Part shown: in pieces, positions 51,249-60,120 of the stretch
How positions within the stretch are numbered: position 1 is the first letter of the stretch
Layout: the number at the start of each line of letters is the position of its first letter
Assembly: GCF_001577305.1 (NCBI RefSeq)
Contig: NZ_CP014518.1
Location: 1,736,001 to 1,800,000 of the forward strand
Source: Sinomonas atrocyanea
GTDB lineage: Bacteria; Actinomycetota; Actinomycetes; Actinomycetales; Micrococcaceae
Direction: 5' to 3'
DNA length: 64,000 bases
Made by a program: the position numbers and the translations under genes
The notes under the pieces: model-generated
Seen by the model: only the letters and a program-made list of their open reading frames with translations
Databases searched by the model: none
What the model was told of the DNA's origin: nothing

Positions 51249-52257
51249 CGAAGCCCTCCCCGGTCAGTTCGACGAACCGCTCCTCGAGCGTCATGGCCTC
51301 CGCGCTGAACCCGCGCACCCGCACGCCCGCCGCCACGAGCGCGGCCACGACGTCCTCGGCGGGCGGAGCGCCGGGCGGGCCGTCAGCGGCGGGCGGGTCC
51401 CCGCCGTCGTCCGCGGTGCCCCCGACGACGGCGACGACGGTGCCGGGCCCCGCAGGCTCCACGTGGAGGCCCAGGCCGCGCAGCACACCCGCGGCGGCGG
51501 CCGCGTCCGGAGTGCGGACCTCGATGCGCGGGCGTGCGCCGGCGCGCAGCGCGTCGAGGGTCCCCTGGGCCACGAGGCGCCCGGCCCGCAGCACGGCGGC
51601 GTGGGTGCAGATCTGCTCGACCTCCGCCAGCAGGTGGCTCGAGACGAAGACGGTGGTGCCGTCCTCGGCGAGGGAACGGATCAGGCCGCGGACCTCCCGC
51701 GTCCCCTGGGGATCGAGACCGTTGGTCGGCTCGTCGAGGACGAGGAGGTCGCGCGGGGCGAGCAGGGCGGCAGCCAGCCCGAGCCGCTGCTTCATCCCCA
51801 GCGAGTACGCGTGCACCTTCTTGCCGGCCGCATGGGTCAGGCCCACGCGCTCCAGTGCCGCGCCCACGCGGGCCCGGCAGGTTGCCCGGGCCGTCAGCGG
51901 GTCCGCGGCATCGAACCGGGCCAGGTTCGCGGCGCCGGTGAGGAACGGGTAGAACGCGGGCCCCTCGACGAGCGCCCCGACCCGCGGCAGCACCTCTCGG
52001 GCACCCCGCGGCATGGGCTCGCCGAGGACCTCGGCGCGGCCCGAGCTGGGCGCCACCAGCCCCAGGAGCATCCGGATGGTGGTCGTCTTCCCCGAGCCGT
52101 TCGGGCCGAGGAACCCGAACACGGTGCCGCGGGGCACCTCGAGCGCGAGGGCATCGACGGCGGTGTGCGCGCCGAAGCGCTTCGTCAGGGCGTGGGTGCG
52201 GATGGCAGCGCCCTCGGCCCCGGGCCGGGTCCGCGCAGCGTCGGGCCCTGCCGTCAC
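51235..52257 (-). CDS. ABC transporter ATP-binding protein
   Basis: 340 residues. Walker A GPNGSGKTTT, Q-loop EGPAFYPFLTG, signature YSLGMKQRLGLAAALL, Walker B LLVLDEPTNGLDPQG, His switch VFVSSHLLAEVEQI; a C-terminal regulatory domain with an Ala/Pro/Gly-rich insert (about 280-305). GTG 52257 overlaps the stop of the LolA-like gene (GTGA). Bacitracin/Na-type exporter subfamily. Confidence 0.92.
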   Translation of the reverse strand: MTAGPDAARTRPGAEGAAIRTHALTKRFGAHTAVDALALEVPRGTVFGFLGPNGSGKTTTIRMLLGLVAPSSGRAEVLGEPMPRGAREVLPRVGALVEGPAFYPFLTGAANLARFDAADPLTARATCRARVGAALERVGLTHAAGKKVHAYSLGMKQRLGLAAALLAPRDLLVLDEPTNGLDPQGTREVRGLIRSLAEDGTTVFVSSHLLAEVEQICTHAAVLRAGRLVAQGTLDALRAGARPRIEVRTPDAAAAAGVLRGLGLHVEPAGPGTVVAVVGGTADDGGDPPAADGPPGAPPAEDVVAALVAAGVRVRGFSAEAMTLEERFVELTGEGFDVAG

Positions 52258-53327
52258 CTGGCGGCCGCTGCCTCGAGGGCCGCCGCGGGGACGGCCCCGG
52301 CGAGCACCCGGCCGTCGTCCGTGAGCAGGAGGGTGAACAGCGACGTGCTGATCACACGCCCGCCCTTGGCCGGCACGGCGAGCTGCTTCATGAGCGGCTG
52401 GTCCTTCAGGCCTGCGGGCACCTTGTCCGCCGGGATGACGGCGATGGAGTCCCAGCCCTGCGAGGTGCCCGCGGCCGGGGCGTGCTGGCCCGTGGCCTGC
52501 CGATGCTGCCCGGTGGCCGAAGGCAGCTGCTGCTGCGTGACGTTCGCCCCGGCGGGCGGGGTGAAGGCGAAGACGGAGGCGTCCGGCGCCGCCAGGGTGA
52601 GCTGGGTGAACGCGGCGTGGAAGGCGGCCGCGTCCTGGCCCTTCGCGTACACGTCCACGGCGAGCGGCAGCCCGGTCTGGGCCTCGACCGCGATCCGCAC
52701 CGAGGCGACGAGGGCGCCGGCGGCCTTCGGGGTGAGCACGAGCGTGTAGGCGCTGTGGCCGGCGACCGTGGCGGGCTGGGCGAGAGAGACCGCGGTGCTC
52801 GGCCCGGCGGCGGCCAGGAGCCGCTGCGCGAGCTGGTCCGGGGAGACGGCGGCGGCGCTGGGCGGGGCGGCGGCCGCCGTGGAGGGCAGCGTGGCATGCG
52901 TCACGGCGTGCGCCGCGGAGTCGTAGGTCCACAGGTCGCTGCCGTTGCGCACGGCATCGCGCTCGGCGAGCTGGTCGAGGACCTGCACCCGCTCGCGGGC
53001 GGGACCGTCGGCGTAGACCTTCGCCGTGTGCGCGCTCGTGAGCAGCTCCAGCAGCGCGGCCTCGGAGCCGAAGGACGCGCTGCCCTTGGCGGCGCCGAGC
53101 GCCTGGCCGGGAATCGAGGGCAGCCCGAGGTCCGAGCTCTGCTCCATCGTGCCGGAGAACTGCCGCGCGGTATGGGCGGCCGCGAGCGCGAGGACCTGCT
53201 CCGGGGTTGCGGGCGGGGGCGGGGACCCGGCGGTCGCGCCGGAGGCGAGCAGCCCCACGGCCACGACGGCGGGCACCGCCGCGGCGGGGATCCAGCGGAG
53301 CCAGCGGCGCTGGGTGTCGGCGTTCAT
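52254..53327 (-). CDS. LolA/RseB-like exported lipid-binding protein
   Basis: 357 residues. Signal or membrane anchor (about 8-33, IPAAAVPAVVAVGLLASGATA) followed by a RseB/LolA-type fold: ATPEQVLALAAAHTARQFSGTMEQSSDLGLP, ADGPARERVQVLDQLAERDAVRNGSDLWTYDSAAHAVTH, and VAGHSAYTLVLTPKAAGALVASVRIAVEAQTGLPLAVDVYAKG. Actinobacterial LolA-like proteins of this type are found with ABC exporters. ATG 53327 is preferred over 53390 because GGAGG lies just upstream. First of three overlapping genes. Confidence 0.8.
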   Translation of the reverse strand: MNADTQRRWLRWIPAAAVPAVVAVGLLASGATAGSPPPPATPEQVLALAAAHTARQFSGTMEQSSDLGLPSIPGQALGAAKGSASFGSEAALLELLTSAHTAKVYADGPARERVQVLDQLAERDAVRNGSDLWTYDSAAHAVTHATLPSTAAAAPPSAAAVSPDQLAQRLLAAAGPSTAVSLAQPATVAGHSAYTLVLTPKAAGALVASVRIAVEAQTGLPLAVDVYAKGQDAAAFHAAFTQLTLAAPDASVFAFTPPAGANVTQQQLPSATGQHRQATGQHAPAAGTSQGWDSIAVIPADKVPAGLKDQPLMKQLAVPAKGGRVISTSLFTLLLTDDGRVLAGAVPAAALEAAAAR

Positions 53328-53415
53328 CGAGACCTCCGGGGAAGGAACCTTTGTCTCAACGCTACGCCGCCCGCAGGCGCCTGTCGTCATCCCTGCGGCG
53401 GATCCGGGTGCGCGC

Positions 53416-53694
53416 TCAGCCGCCGGCGAACGGGGGCAGGACGTCCACCACGTCGCCGTCCGCGAGCACGCGCGCGCGGTCCCGCACGGCGACCTCGTTC
53501 ACGAGGAAGGAGCATCGGCGCAGCACCTCGGCGAGCGGCGGCGCGCCCGGGCCTGCGGAGACGGGGACACGCACGACGGCGAGGGCAGCCTCGAGCGCGT
53601 CGGCGAGGCTCGCGCCGTCGGGCGCCGACAGCGACTCCTCGGCCCTGCCGGCGGCGGCCTGGGCCGCGGCGTAGTACCGCAGGGTGATCTGCAA
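53416..53694 (-). CDS. moaD: Molybdopterin synthase sulfur carrier subunit
   Basis: 92 residues. Beta-grasp ubiquitin-like protein: ITLRYYAAAQAAAGRAEESL..., DGDVVDVLPPFAGG with the C-terminal Gly-Gly that is adenylated and thiocarboxylated. Works with MoaE at 58826. Lies downstream of moaA on the same strand (39-nt gap). The activating MoeB/MoeZ is not in the window. Confidence 0.92.
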   Translation of the reverse strand: MQITLRYYAAAQAAAGRAEESLSAPDGASLADALEAALAVVRVPVSAGPGAPPLAEVLRRCSFLVNEVAVRDRARVLADGDVVDVLPPFAGG

Positions 53695-53733
53695 GGGCTC
53701 TCCTAGCGTCTGTCGGGGGGTGGGGGCTGCGCG

Positions 53734-54837
53734 TCAGCCGCCGATGGCGGACATCGAGCGGTCCGGCTGGACAAAGCCGTCCGCGCCGAGGCCGGTGTGG
53801 TCCATCCCGTGGGCGCGCGGCTTGAGCCACATCGCCTCCTGCCACCGCCGCGCCACCTGCTCATCGGACGCTTCCGAGCGCAGGAGGCCGCGGAGGTCCA
53901 CCTCCTCGTGGGAGAAGAGGCAGCTCATGACCTTGCCCTCAGCCGTGATGCGGGTGCGCTTGCAGTCGGCGCAGAACGGCTCCGTCACGGAGGCGATGAT
54001 CCCGACGGTGCCCAGCAGCGCGCCGTCGTCCTTGCCGCGGACCTCGAACCGCTCGGCGGGCGCGCCGTCGCGGTCCCGGGCGTCGGGGGAGAGGTGGAAG
54101 CGCTCGGAGAGCAGCTCGCGGACCTCGGCGGCGGTGACCATGCCGTCGCGGGTCCACCCGTGGTCGGCGTCGAGGGGCATCTGCTCGATGAACCGCAGCT
54201 CATAGCCGCGCTCGAGGCACCACGCGAGCAGGTCCGGGCCATCGGCGTCGTTGATCCCGCGCATGAGCACGGAGTTGATCTTGATCGGGCCGAGCCCCGC
54301 GGCGTCGGCGGCCTCGATGCCGGCGAGGACGCGGTCGAAGAAGGGGCGGCGGGCCAGCCGGGCGAACGTCTCCGGGTGCAGGGTGTCCAGCGAGACGTTG
54401 ATGCGCGTCAGTCCTGCGGACTTGAGGGCAGCGGCCCTGGCGTCGAGGCCCACGGCGTTGGTCGTGAGGGCGATCGGCAGGTCCGGGTGCTCCGCCCGGA
54501 GCGCCGCGACGATGTCCACCAGGTCCGCGCGCACGAGCGGCTCGCCGCCGGTGAGGCGCAGCTCCCGCACGCCGAGCAGGTGCACGCCGATCCCCACGAC
54601 GCGCACGATCTCCTCGGCGGACAGGAGCGCGTCCTTGGCGAGCCAGGGGAGGCCCTCGGCGGGCATGCAGTAGGAGCAGCGCAGGTTGCACTTGTCGGTG
54701 AGGGACAGGCGCATGTCCGTCGCGACCCGGCCGTAACGGTCCTCGAGCCCGGGCAGTCCCGCAGGCCGGTCCGCCGCCAGCGCCCCGACCGGCGGGTCCG
54801 AGGCGCGCACCTGCGGCATTCCGAGCTCAACACCCAT
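53734..54837 (-). CDS. moaA: GTP 3',8-cyclase (radical SAM)
   Basis: 367 residues. Radical SAM cluster C50-x3-C54-x2-C57 in DKCNLRCSYCMPAEGL, GGEP motif RLTGGEPLVRADL, LTTNAVGL, VSLDTLHPETFARL, C-terminal second cluster CADCKRTRITAEGKVMSCLF, and the C-terminal Gly-Gly (SAIGG) needed for activity. First step of Moco synthesis. The long open frame upstream is ignored; ATG 54837 has TACTGT 6 nt upstream, a leaderless pattern. Confidence 0.95.
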   Translation of the reverse strand: MGVELGMPQVRASDPPVGALAADRPAGLPGLEDRYGRVATDMRLSLTDKCNLRCSYCMPAEGLPWLAKDALLSAEEIVRVVGIGVHLLGVRELRLTGGEPLVRADLVDIVAALRAEHPDLPIALTTNAVGLDARAAALKSAGLTRINVSLDTLHPETFARLARRPFFDRVLAGIEAADAAGLGPIKINSVLMRGINDADGPDLLAWCLERGYELRFIEQMPLDADHGWTRDGMVTAAEVRELLSERFHLSPDARDRDGAPAERFEVRGKDDGALLGTVGIIASVTEPFCADCKRTRITAEGKVMSCLFSHEEVDLRGLLRSEASDEQVARRWQEAMWLKPRAHGMDHTGLGADGFVQPDRSMSAIGG

Positions 54838-54843
54838 GCATCT

Positions 54844-54897
54844 ACAGTACGCGAGTGGCGTCCGCCACGGGCCGGACGGGCCCGGGGGATCTATTCT
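54844..54897. promoter_or_regulatory. Divergent leaderless promoters, moaA / molybdoenzyme
   Basis: Minus strand: TACTGT (plus 54844-54849) ends 6 nt before moaA. Plus strand: TATTCT (54892-54897) ends 6 nt before ATG 54904. The two transcription starts would be about 60 nt apart, so a common regulator is possible. Confidence 0.5.
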
Positions 54898-54903
54898 GGT
54901 CCC

Positions 54904-56484
54904 ATGAGCGCAGGACCCGGTCCCCTGCCCGCGCCGCCGGGGCAGCGACGCGCCGCCCGGGTCCGGCTGGCCGCTGCGGGAGCAGGCATCGTCGCGGGCG
55001 CGGCCGGGGTGCTCTCCGGGGAGCTCGCCGCCGGCCTGCTCAGCCCGTCGCTGAGCCCGGTCTCCGCCGTGGGCAGCGCGGTCACGGACCTGGCCCCGCC
55101 GGCCGCGAAGGACTGGGCGATCCAGACCTTCGGCACCGGGGACAAGGCGTTCCTCGTCACCGCGATCGGGATCGTCCTCGCGCTCCTCGGCGCCGCGGCC
55201 GGCCTCCTCGAGCTCCGCCGGCCCGGGTTCGGGGCCGCCCTGGCCGGGGCCGTCGGGCTCGTGGGCCTCGCGGCAGTGGCCACCCGCTCGCTCGGCGCGC
55301 CGGCGGCATGGACCTGTGCGCTCCTGGCCGGCGCGGTCGCCGTGTCCCTGCTCCGCTGGCTCGTGGGGCGGCTGCGGCGCGAGACGGCCGTGTCCGGGCA
55401 GCCTCCGGCGGGAGTCCCCCGCAGGGGGTTCCTGCGGGCCCTGGGCGGGACGGCCGCCGCCGTCGCGCTGGGAGGGGTGGTGACGGGCGTCGTGCGCAGC
55501 GCCTCGCTGGCCGCGGACGCGGCCCGCGCCGCCCTCCGGCTGCCCGCACCGGCTCAGCCTGCCCCGCCCATCCCCGCGGGCGCCGAGGTCGGGGTGCCGG
55601 GCGTGAGCGACCTCGTCACGGCCAATGAGGGCTTCTACCGGATCGACACCGCCTTCGTGGTCCCGTCGGTGGATCCCGGCAGCTGGCGTCTTGCCGTCAC
55701 GGGCCTCGTCGAGCAGCCGGTGACGATCACCTGGGCCGACCTCCTCGCCCAGCCCCTCGTGGAGCGGTACGTCACCCTCACGTGCGTCTCCAACGAGGTC
55801 GGCGGGAACCTCGTGGGCAACGCCCGCTGGCTCGGCTGGCCGGTGCGGGAGCTGCTGGCCCGCGCACGCCCGCGGGCCGGGGCGGACATGGTCCTCTCCC
55901 GCAGCGTCGACGGCTTCACGGCCGGCACGCCCCTCGAGGCCCTCACCGACCCCGGCAGGGACGCCCTCCTGGCCATCGGGATGAACGGGGCGCCCCTCCC
56001 GCCCGAGCACGGGTTCCCCGTCCGGCTCGTGGTCCCGGGCCTGTACGGCTACGTCTCGGCGACCAAGTGGGTCACCGAGCTCAAGGTCACCACCTTCGCC
56101 GCAGACCAGGCCTACTGGAGCACGCGCGGGTGGAGCGAGAAGGGACCGATCAAGACCGCCTCGCGCATCGACGTGCCCCGCCGGGGCAGCCGGGTCGCCG
56201 CCGGGGAGGTCGTCGTCGCCGGCGTCGCCTGGGCGCAGCACCGCGGCATCTCGCGCGTGGAGGTCAGCGTGGACGACGGCGCGTGGCAGCAGGCGCGGCT
56301 CGGCACCGGCATCTCGCGCGACACCTGGTACCAGTGGGCCGCACCCGTCCGGCTGTCCGCCGGGCGGCACCGCATCGCCGTCCGCGCGACCGACGGCGAC
56401 GGACAGGTCCAGACATCAGCGACCGCCCCGCCCGCGCCCGACGGCGCGACGGGATACGACATCATCGAGGTGGAGGCCACATGA
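54904..56484 (+). CDS. Membrane-anchored sulfite-oxidase-type molybdopterin oxidoreductase
   Basis: 526 residues. Four or five membrane segments in the first 155 residues, then a Tat-like RR motif (PRRGFLRALGGTAAA, about 174-188), then the Moco domain (about 225-410) with the Mo-ligating Cys in TLTCVSNEVGG and GLYGYVSATKWVTELKVTTF, and a C-terminal Mo-co dimerisation domain (about 420-526, RGISRVEVSVDDGAWQQA). The active site faces outward. It oxidises or reduces S- or N-oxides; the substrate is unknown. Starts the second Moco operon, overlapping moeA by 4 nt. Confidence 0.88.
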   Translation: MSAGPGPLPAPPGQRRAARVRLAAAGAGIVAGAAGVLSGELAAGLLSPSLSPVSAVGSAVTDLAPPAAKDWAIQTFGTGDKAFLVTAIGIVLALLGAAAGLLELRRPGFGAALAGAVGLVGLAAVATRSLGAPAAWTCALLAGAVAVSLLRWLVGRLRRETAVSGQPPAGVPRRGFLRALGGTAAAVALGGVVTGVVRSASLAADAARAALRLPAPAQPAPPIPAGAEVGVPGVSDLVTANEGFYRIDTAFVVPSVDPGSWRLAVTGLVEQPVTITWADLLAQPLVERYVTLTCVSNEVGGNLVGNARWLGWPVRELLARARPRAGADMVLSRSVDGFTAGTPLEALTDPGRDALLAIGMNGAPLPPEHGFPVRLVVPGLYGYVSATKWVTELKVTTFAADQAYWSTRGWSEKGPIKTASRIDVPRRGSRVAAGEVVVAGVAWAQHRGISRVEVSVDDGAWQQARLGTGISRDTWYQWAAPVRLSAGRHRIAVRATDGDGQVQTSATAPPAPDGATGYDIIEVEAT

Positions 56485-57809
56485 CGCATCCCGACTCCGG
56501 CGGCGCGGCCGCCGCGCCGGCCGAGGCACGCCCGCACGACGGCCGGCCCGGGCATGCCCCCGCGCACGGTCAGGGGCATGCCCACGGGCACCGCAGCGTC
56601 GAGGAGCACCGCGGGCGTCTCGCCCGGCTCCTCGCCCCGCTCGCGGACAGGGCCGCCCAGGACCGCTCCCTCGACGCGGCCCTGGGCACCGCCCTGGCCG
56701 CCGACCTCGCGGCCCCGCTCAGCCTCCCGCCGTTCGACAACTCCCAGATGGACGGCTTCGCCGTGTGCTCCTCCGACCCCGGGACGGGGGACGGGGCGGG
56801 GCCGGGCCGGCGCCGGTTCACGGTGGCAGAGCCGATCCCGGCGGGCGCGGCCCCGCCGCCCCTGCGCCCCGGCCACGCGGCGCCGATCATGACGGGCGCG
56901 ATGCTCCCCGCCGGCGCGGACGCCGTGGTGCGGGTCGAGCTGGCTGTCCCCGCCGCCTACCCGCCGGAAGGCGGAAGCGTGGACCTTCCCGTCGTCGAGG
57001 CGGGCACCTACGTGCGGCGGGCCGGGAGCGATGTGGCGGCCGGCGCCGTCGTGCTCCCTGCCGGCACAGCGCTCGGCCCGGCCCAGCTCGGGCTCGCCGC
57101 CGGGCTGGGACTGTCGATGCTCCGGGTGCGGCCGCCGCTGCGGGCCGTGCTCGTGAGCACCGGCGCCGAGCTCGCGGCGCCGGGGCGGCCCCTGGCGCCC
57201 GGCCAGATCCACGACGCGAACGGAGCGCTCCTGCGCGCCGCGCTGCGGGAGTCCGGCGTTCAGGCGCGCGCGGTCGCGGTGCGCAGCGACGAGCCGGCCG
57301 AGCTGCGCGGCGCGCTCGAACGGCTCGCCCGCGGGGCGGAGCGGCCCGACCTCCTGATCACCACCGGCGGGGTCTCGAAGGGCGCGTTCGAGGCGACCAA
57401 GCTCGCCCTCGACGGGCACGACGTCGAATTCGCCCACCTCGCGCTGCAGCCCGGGGGCCCCCAGGGCCTGGGCACCTTTGCGGGCCTCCCGCTCATCGCC
57501 TTCCCCGGTAACCCCGTCAGCTGCTGGATCTCCTGGGAGGTCCTCCTCCGGCCGGTCCTGTCCGCCCTCCTCGGCGCGCCGCCCGCGCGCCGGCGGCTCC
57601 GCGCCCCGCTCGCCGAGCCGCTCGAATCGCCCGCCGGCACCCTCCAGGTGCGCCGCGCGCGCCTGCGGCCCGACGGCGCGGTCGGCCTCGTGGGCGGCCC
57701 CGGTTCCCACCTGCTCGGGGCCCTCGCCGCCTCGGATGCCCTGGTCATGGTGCCCGAGGACGTCACCGCGCTCGCGGCCGGGGACGACGTGGAAGTATGG
57801 CTGACGTGA
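56481..57809 (+). CDS. moeA: Molybdopterin molybdenumtransferase
   Basis: 442 residues. Inserts Mo into molybdopterin-AMP. SVEEHRGRLARLLAP, PFDNSQMDGFAV, the phosphate loop ITTGGVSKGAFEATKLAL, QPGGPQGLGTF and AFPGNPVSCWISWEVLL are MoeA signatures. A His-rich N-terminal extension (about residues 18-42: HDGRPGHAPAHGQGHAHGHR) may bind metals. Overlaps the molybdoenzyme gene by 4 nt and moaC by 13 nt. Confidence 0.95.
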   Translation: MTHPDSGGAAAAPAEARPHDGRPGHAPAHGQGHAHGHRSVEEHRGRLARLLAPLADRAAQDRSLDAALGTALAADLAAPLSLPPFDNSQMDGFAVCSSDPGTGDGAGPGRRRFTVAEPIPAGAAPPPLRPGHAAPIMTGAMLPAGADAVVRVELAVPAAYPPEGGSVDLPVVEAGTYVRRAGSDVAAGAVVLPAGTALGPAQLGLAAGLGLSMLRVRPPLRAVLVSTGAELAAPGRPLAPGQIHDANGALLRAALRESGVQARAVAVRSDEPAELRGALERLARGAERPDLLITTGGVSKGAFEATKLALDGHDVEFAHLALQPGGPQGLGTFAGLPLIAFPGNPVSCWISWEVLLRPVLSALLGAPPARRRLRAPLAEPLESPAGTLQVRRARLRPDGAVGLVGGPGSHLLGALAASDALVMVPEDVTALAAGDDVEVWLT

Positions 57810-58318
57810 CTGAGACCCCGCACCCCCCTTCCGGCCCCGGCCTGACCCACGTGCGCGCCGACGGCAGCGCCCACATGGTCGACGTGAGCGCGAAGCCCGA
57901 GTCCACCCGGGAGGCGACGGCGCAGGCGGTGGTGAACACCACCCGCGAGGTCATCGCCCTCCTGGCCGAGGGCGGCCTCCCCAAGGGCGACGCCCTCGCG
58001 GTGGCCCGGGTGGCCGGCATCATGGCCGCGAAGAAGACCCCGGACCTCATCCCGCTGTGCCACCCGCTGCCGATCGCGAAGGTCACGGTCGACTTCGAGC
58101 TCGCCCCCACGGCCGTGACGGTGCTCGCCACGGTGAAGACCCGCGGCGTGACCGGGGTGGAGATGGAGGCCCTGACCGCGGCGTCCGTGGCCGCGCTGGG
58201 GGTGTACGACATGGTCAAGGCCGTGGACAAGCAGGCGGTCATCACCGACATCAGGGTGCTCGCCAAGTCCGGCGGCAAGAGCGGGGACTGGGACGTCCGT
58301 GCCGGAGGCGGGGCATGA
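57797..58318 (+). CDS. moaC: Cyclic pyranopterin monophosphate synthase
   Basis: 173 residues. LTHVRADGSAHMVDVSAKPESTREATA, ARVAGIMAAKKTPDLIPLCHPLPIAKV and GVTGVEMEALTAASVAALGVYDMVKAVDK carry the catalytic Lys/His residues; the motif LCHPLP is diagnostic. Second step of Moco synthesis. Overlaps both neighbours. Confidence 0.96.
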   Translation: MADVTETPHPPSGPGLTHVRADGSAHMVDVSAKPESTREATAQAVVNTTREVIALLAEGGLPKGDALAVARVAGIMAAKKTPDLIPLCHPLPIAKVTVDFELAPTAVTVLATVKTRGVTGVEMEALTAASVAALGVYDMVKAVDKQAVITDIRVLAKSGGKSGDWDVRAGGGA

Positions 58319-58839
58319 GTGGGCACGACGCCGGGCCCACGCCCGAGGGGGCGCGCCGGGCGGGCATCGTGATCGCCTCCACGCGTGCGGCCACGGGCGT
58401 GTACGAGGACCGCACCGGGCCCGTCGTCGCGGACTGGCTGGCCGACCACGGCTTCGACGTCATCCCGCCGGCGGTGGTCCCGGACGGCCCGAGCGTCGGC
58501 GCCGCCCTCCGGGCGCTCCTCGCGCTCGGGCCCGCGGCGATCATCACGAGCGGCGGCACGGGGCTCAGCCCGGACGACGTGACGCCCGAGGAAACCGGCC
58601 CCCTGCTCGACCGCGACGTGCCGGGCATCATGGAGGCCCTGCGCGCTGCGGGCAGCACCAAGACGCCCCTGGCCGCTCTCTCCCGGGGCCACGCCGGGCT
58701 GGCCGGGCGGACGTTCATCGTGAACCTGCCCGGCTCGCCGTCCGGCGTCATGGACGGCCTGGCCGTCCTCGACCCGATCATCGGCCACATCTGCGACCAG
58801 GCCGCGGGCCGGGGAGGAGCCAGCCATGACCACCACTGA
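58315..58839 (+). CDS. mogA: Molybdopterin adenylyltransferase (MogA/MoaB family)
   Basis: 174 residues. RAGIVIASTRAATGVYEDRTGPVVADWLADHGFDV, ITSGGTGLSPDDVTPEETGPLLDRDVPGIMEAL and NLPGSPSGVMDGLAVLDPII; GGTG and the Asp-rich loop are the MPT-binding signature. Adenylates molybdopterin before MoeA. ATG 58315 overlaps moaC by 4 nt. Confidence 0.93.
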   Translation: MSGHDAGPTPEGARRAGIVIASTRAATGVYEDRTGPVVADWLADHGFDVIPPAVVPDGPSVGAALRALLALGPAAIITSGGTGLSPDDVTPEETGPLLDRDVPGIMEALRAAGSTKTPLAALSRGHAGLAGRTFIVNLPGSPSGVMDGLAVLDPIIGHICDQAAGRGGASHDHH

Positions 58840-59302
58840 GCCCGTCGAGGTCCTGCACGCGGCCGTGACCACCCTCCCGCTCGACGAGGCCGCCGCCCGG
58901 GCCGCCGTCGACGCGCCGGACGCGGGCGCCGTCGTGCTCTTCTCCGGTGTGGTCCGCGACCACGACGACGGCCGCGGTGTCGCCCGCCTGTCCTACACCG
59001 CCCACCCGAGCGCCGAGGCCACCCTGCGCTCCGTCGTCGACGCGACCGTCCGCGAGGTGCTCGCCGCCGGCAGCGAGGCGGCCGGTGCGCCGGAGCGTCC
59101 CCTGCGGGTCTGGGTCGCGCACCGCGTGGGGGAGCTCGCTGTCGGGGACGCCGCCTTCGTCTGCGCGGTCTCCGCGGCCCACCGGGGCGAGGCCTTCCGC
59201 CTCTGCTCCGAGCTCGTGGACCGGGTCAAGGCCGAGGTGCCGATCTGGAAGGAGCAGTTCTTCGACGACGGCGGGAGCGAGTGGGTCGCGGCGCTCGGCT
59301 GA
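58826..59302 (+). CDS. moaE: Molybdopterin synthase catalytic subunit
   Basis: 158 residues. AGAVVLFSGVVRDHDDGRGVARLSYTAHPSAEATL, VWVAHRVGELAVGDAAFVCAVSAAHRGEAFRLCSELVDRVKAEVPIWKEQFFDDG; the catalytic Lys in VKAEVPIWKEQ is kept. Completes the set moaA, C, D, E, mogA and moeA. Overlaps mogA by 14 nt. The family is unusual in having VSAAHR for a usual VSSPHR; this is a common variant. Confidence 0.95.
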   Translation: MTTTEPVEVLHAAVTTLPLDEAAARAAVDAPDAGAVVLFSGVVRDHDDGRGVARLSYTAHPSAEATLRSVVDATVREVLAAGSEAAGAPERPLRVWVAHRVGELAVGDAAFVCAVSAAHRGEAFRLCSELVDRVKAEVPIWKEQFFDDGGSEWVAALG

Positions 59303-59348
59303 CCGGGTTCCCCGGTGCCACGATTCTGAGCACCGCGGGGCGCGACAG

Positions 59349-59354
59349 TAGGCT
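59349..59354 (+). promoter_or_regulatory. -10 box of dapB (leaderless pattern)
   Basis: TAGGCT ends 7 nt before ATG 59362. Confidence 0.5.
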
Positions 59355-59361
59355 GGGGCCC

Positions 59362-60120
59362 ATGGCAGAACGACTTCCCGTGGCAGTGCTGGGCGCGAAT
59401 GGGCGCATGGGTTCCGAGGCCGTCAGGGCAGTCAGCGCGGCCGGAGACATGGAGCTCGTCGCCGCGCTCGGACGGGGAGACTCGCTCGAGGGCCTCCTCG
59501 ACGCCGGCGCCCGGTACGTCGTCGACCTCACCGTCCCCGACGCCACCGAGGCCAACGTGCGCTTCGCCGTCGAGCACGGGATCCACGCCGTGGTGGGGAC
59601 CACCGGCTGGAGCGAGGAGCGGCTCGGCGCACTGCGGCGCCTGCTGGCCGCCAGCCCCGGGACGGGCGTGCTCATCGCGCCGAACTTCGCCCTCGGGGCC
59701 GTGCTCGCCTCGGCCTTCGCCGCGAAGGCCGCCCGCTACTTCGAGTCCGTCGAGATCGTCGAGCTCCACCACCCGGACAAGGTCGATGCCCCCTCCGGGA
59801 CGGCCGTGCGCACCGCCCAGCTCATCGCGGCCGCACGCAGCGAGGCCGGCCTCGGCGCGTCCCCGGACGCGACCACGACCGCGCTCGACGGCGCGCGGGG
59901 CGCCGACGTCGACGGCGTGCGCGTCCACGCCGTGCGGCTCCGCGGCCTCGTCGCCCACCAGGAGGTGCTCCTGGGCGGGCCGGGGGAGCAGCTGACCCTC
60001 CGGCACGACTCGTTCGACCGCGCGTCCTTCATGCCCGGGGTGCTCGTGGGGCTGCGCGAGGTCGCCGCGCACCCGGGCCTGACCGTCGGCCTCGACGGCT
60101 ACCTGGACCTCGGGCTGTGA
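59362..60120 (+). CDS. dapB: 4-hydroxy-tetrahydrodipicolinate reductase
   Basis: 252 residues. NAD(P)-binding GANGRMG, VDLTVPDATEANVRFAVEHG, VGTTGWSEE, NFALGAVL, and the active-site block VELHHPDKVDAPSGTA with the catalytic His and Lys. Second lysine/diaminopimelate-specific step after DapA; both are in this window, 3 kb apart. ATG 59362 fits the family; the open frame starts further upstream at 59281. Overlaps the next gene by 4 nt. Confidence 0.96.
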   Translation: MAERLPVAVLGANGRMGSEAVRAVSAAGDMELVAALGRGDSLEGLLDAGARYVVDLTVPDATEANVRFAVEHGIHAVVGTTGWSEERLGALRRLLAASPGTGVLIAPNFALGAVLASAFAAKAARYFESVEIVELHHPDKVDAPSGTAVRTAQLIAAARSEAGLGASPDATTTALDGARGADVDGVRVHAVRLRGLVAHQEVLLGGPGEQLTLRHDSFDRASFMPGVLVGLREVAAHPGLTVGLDGYLDLGL

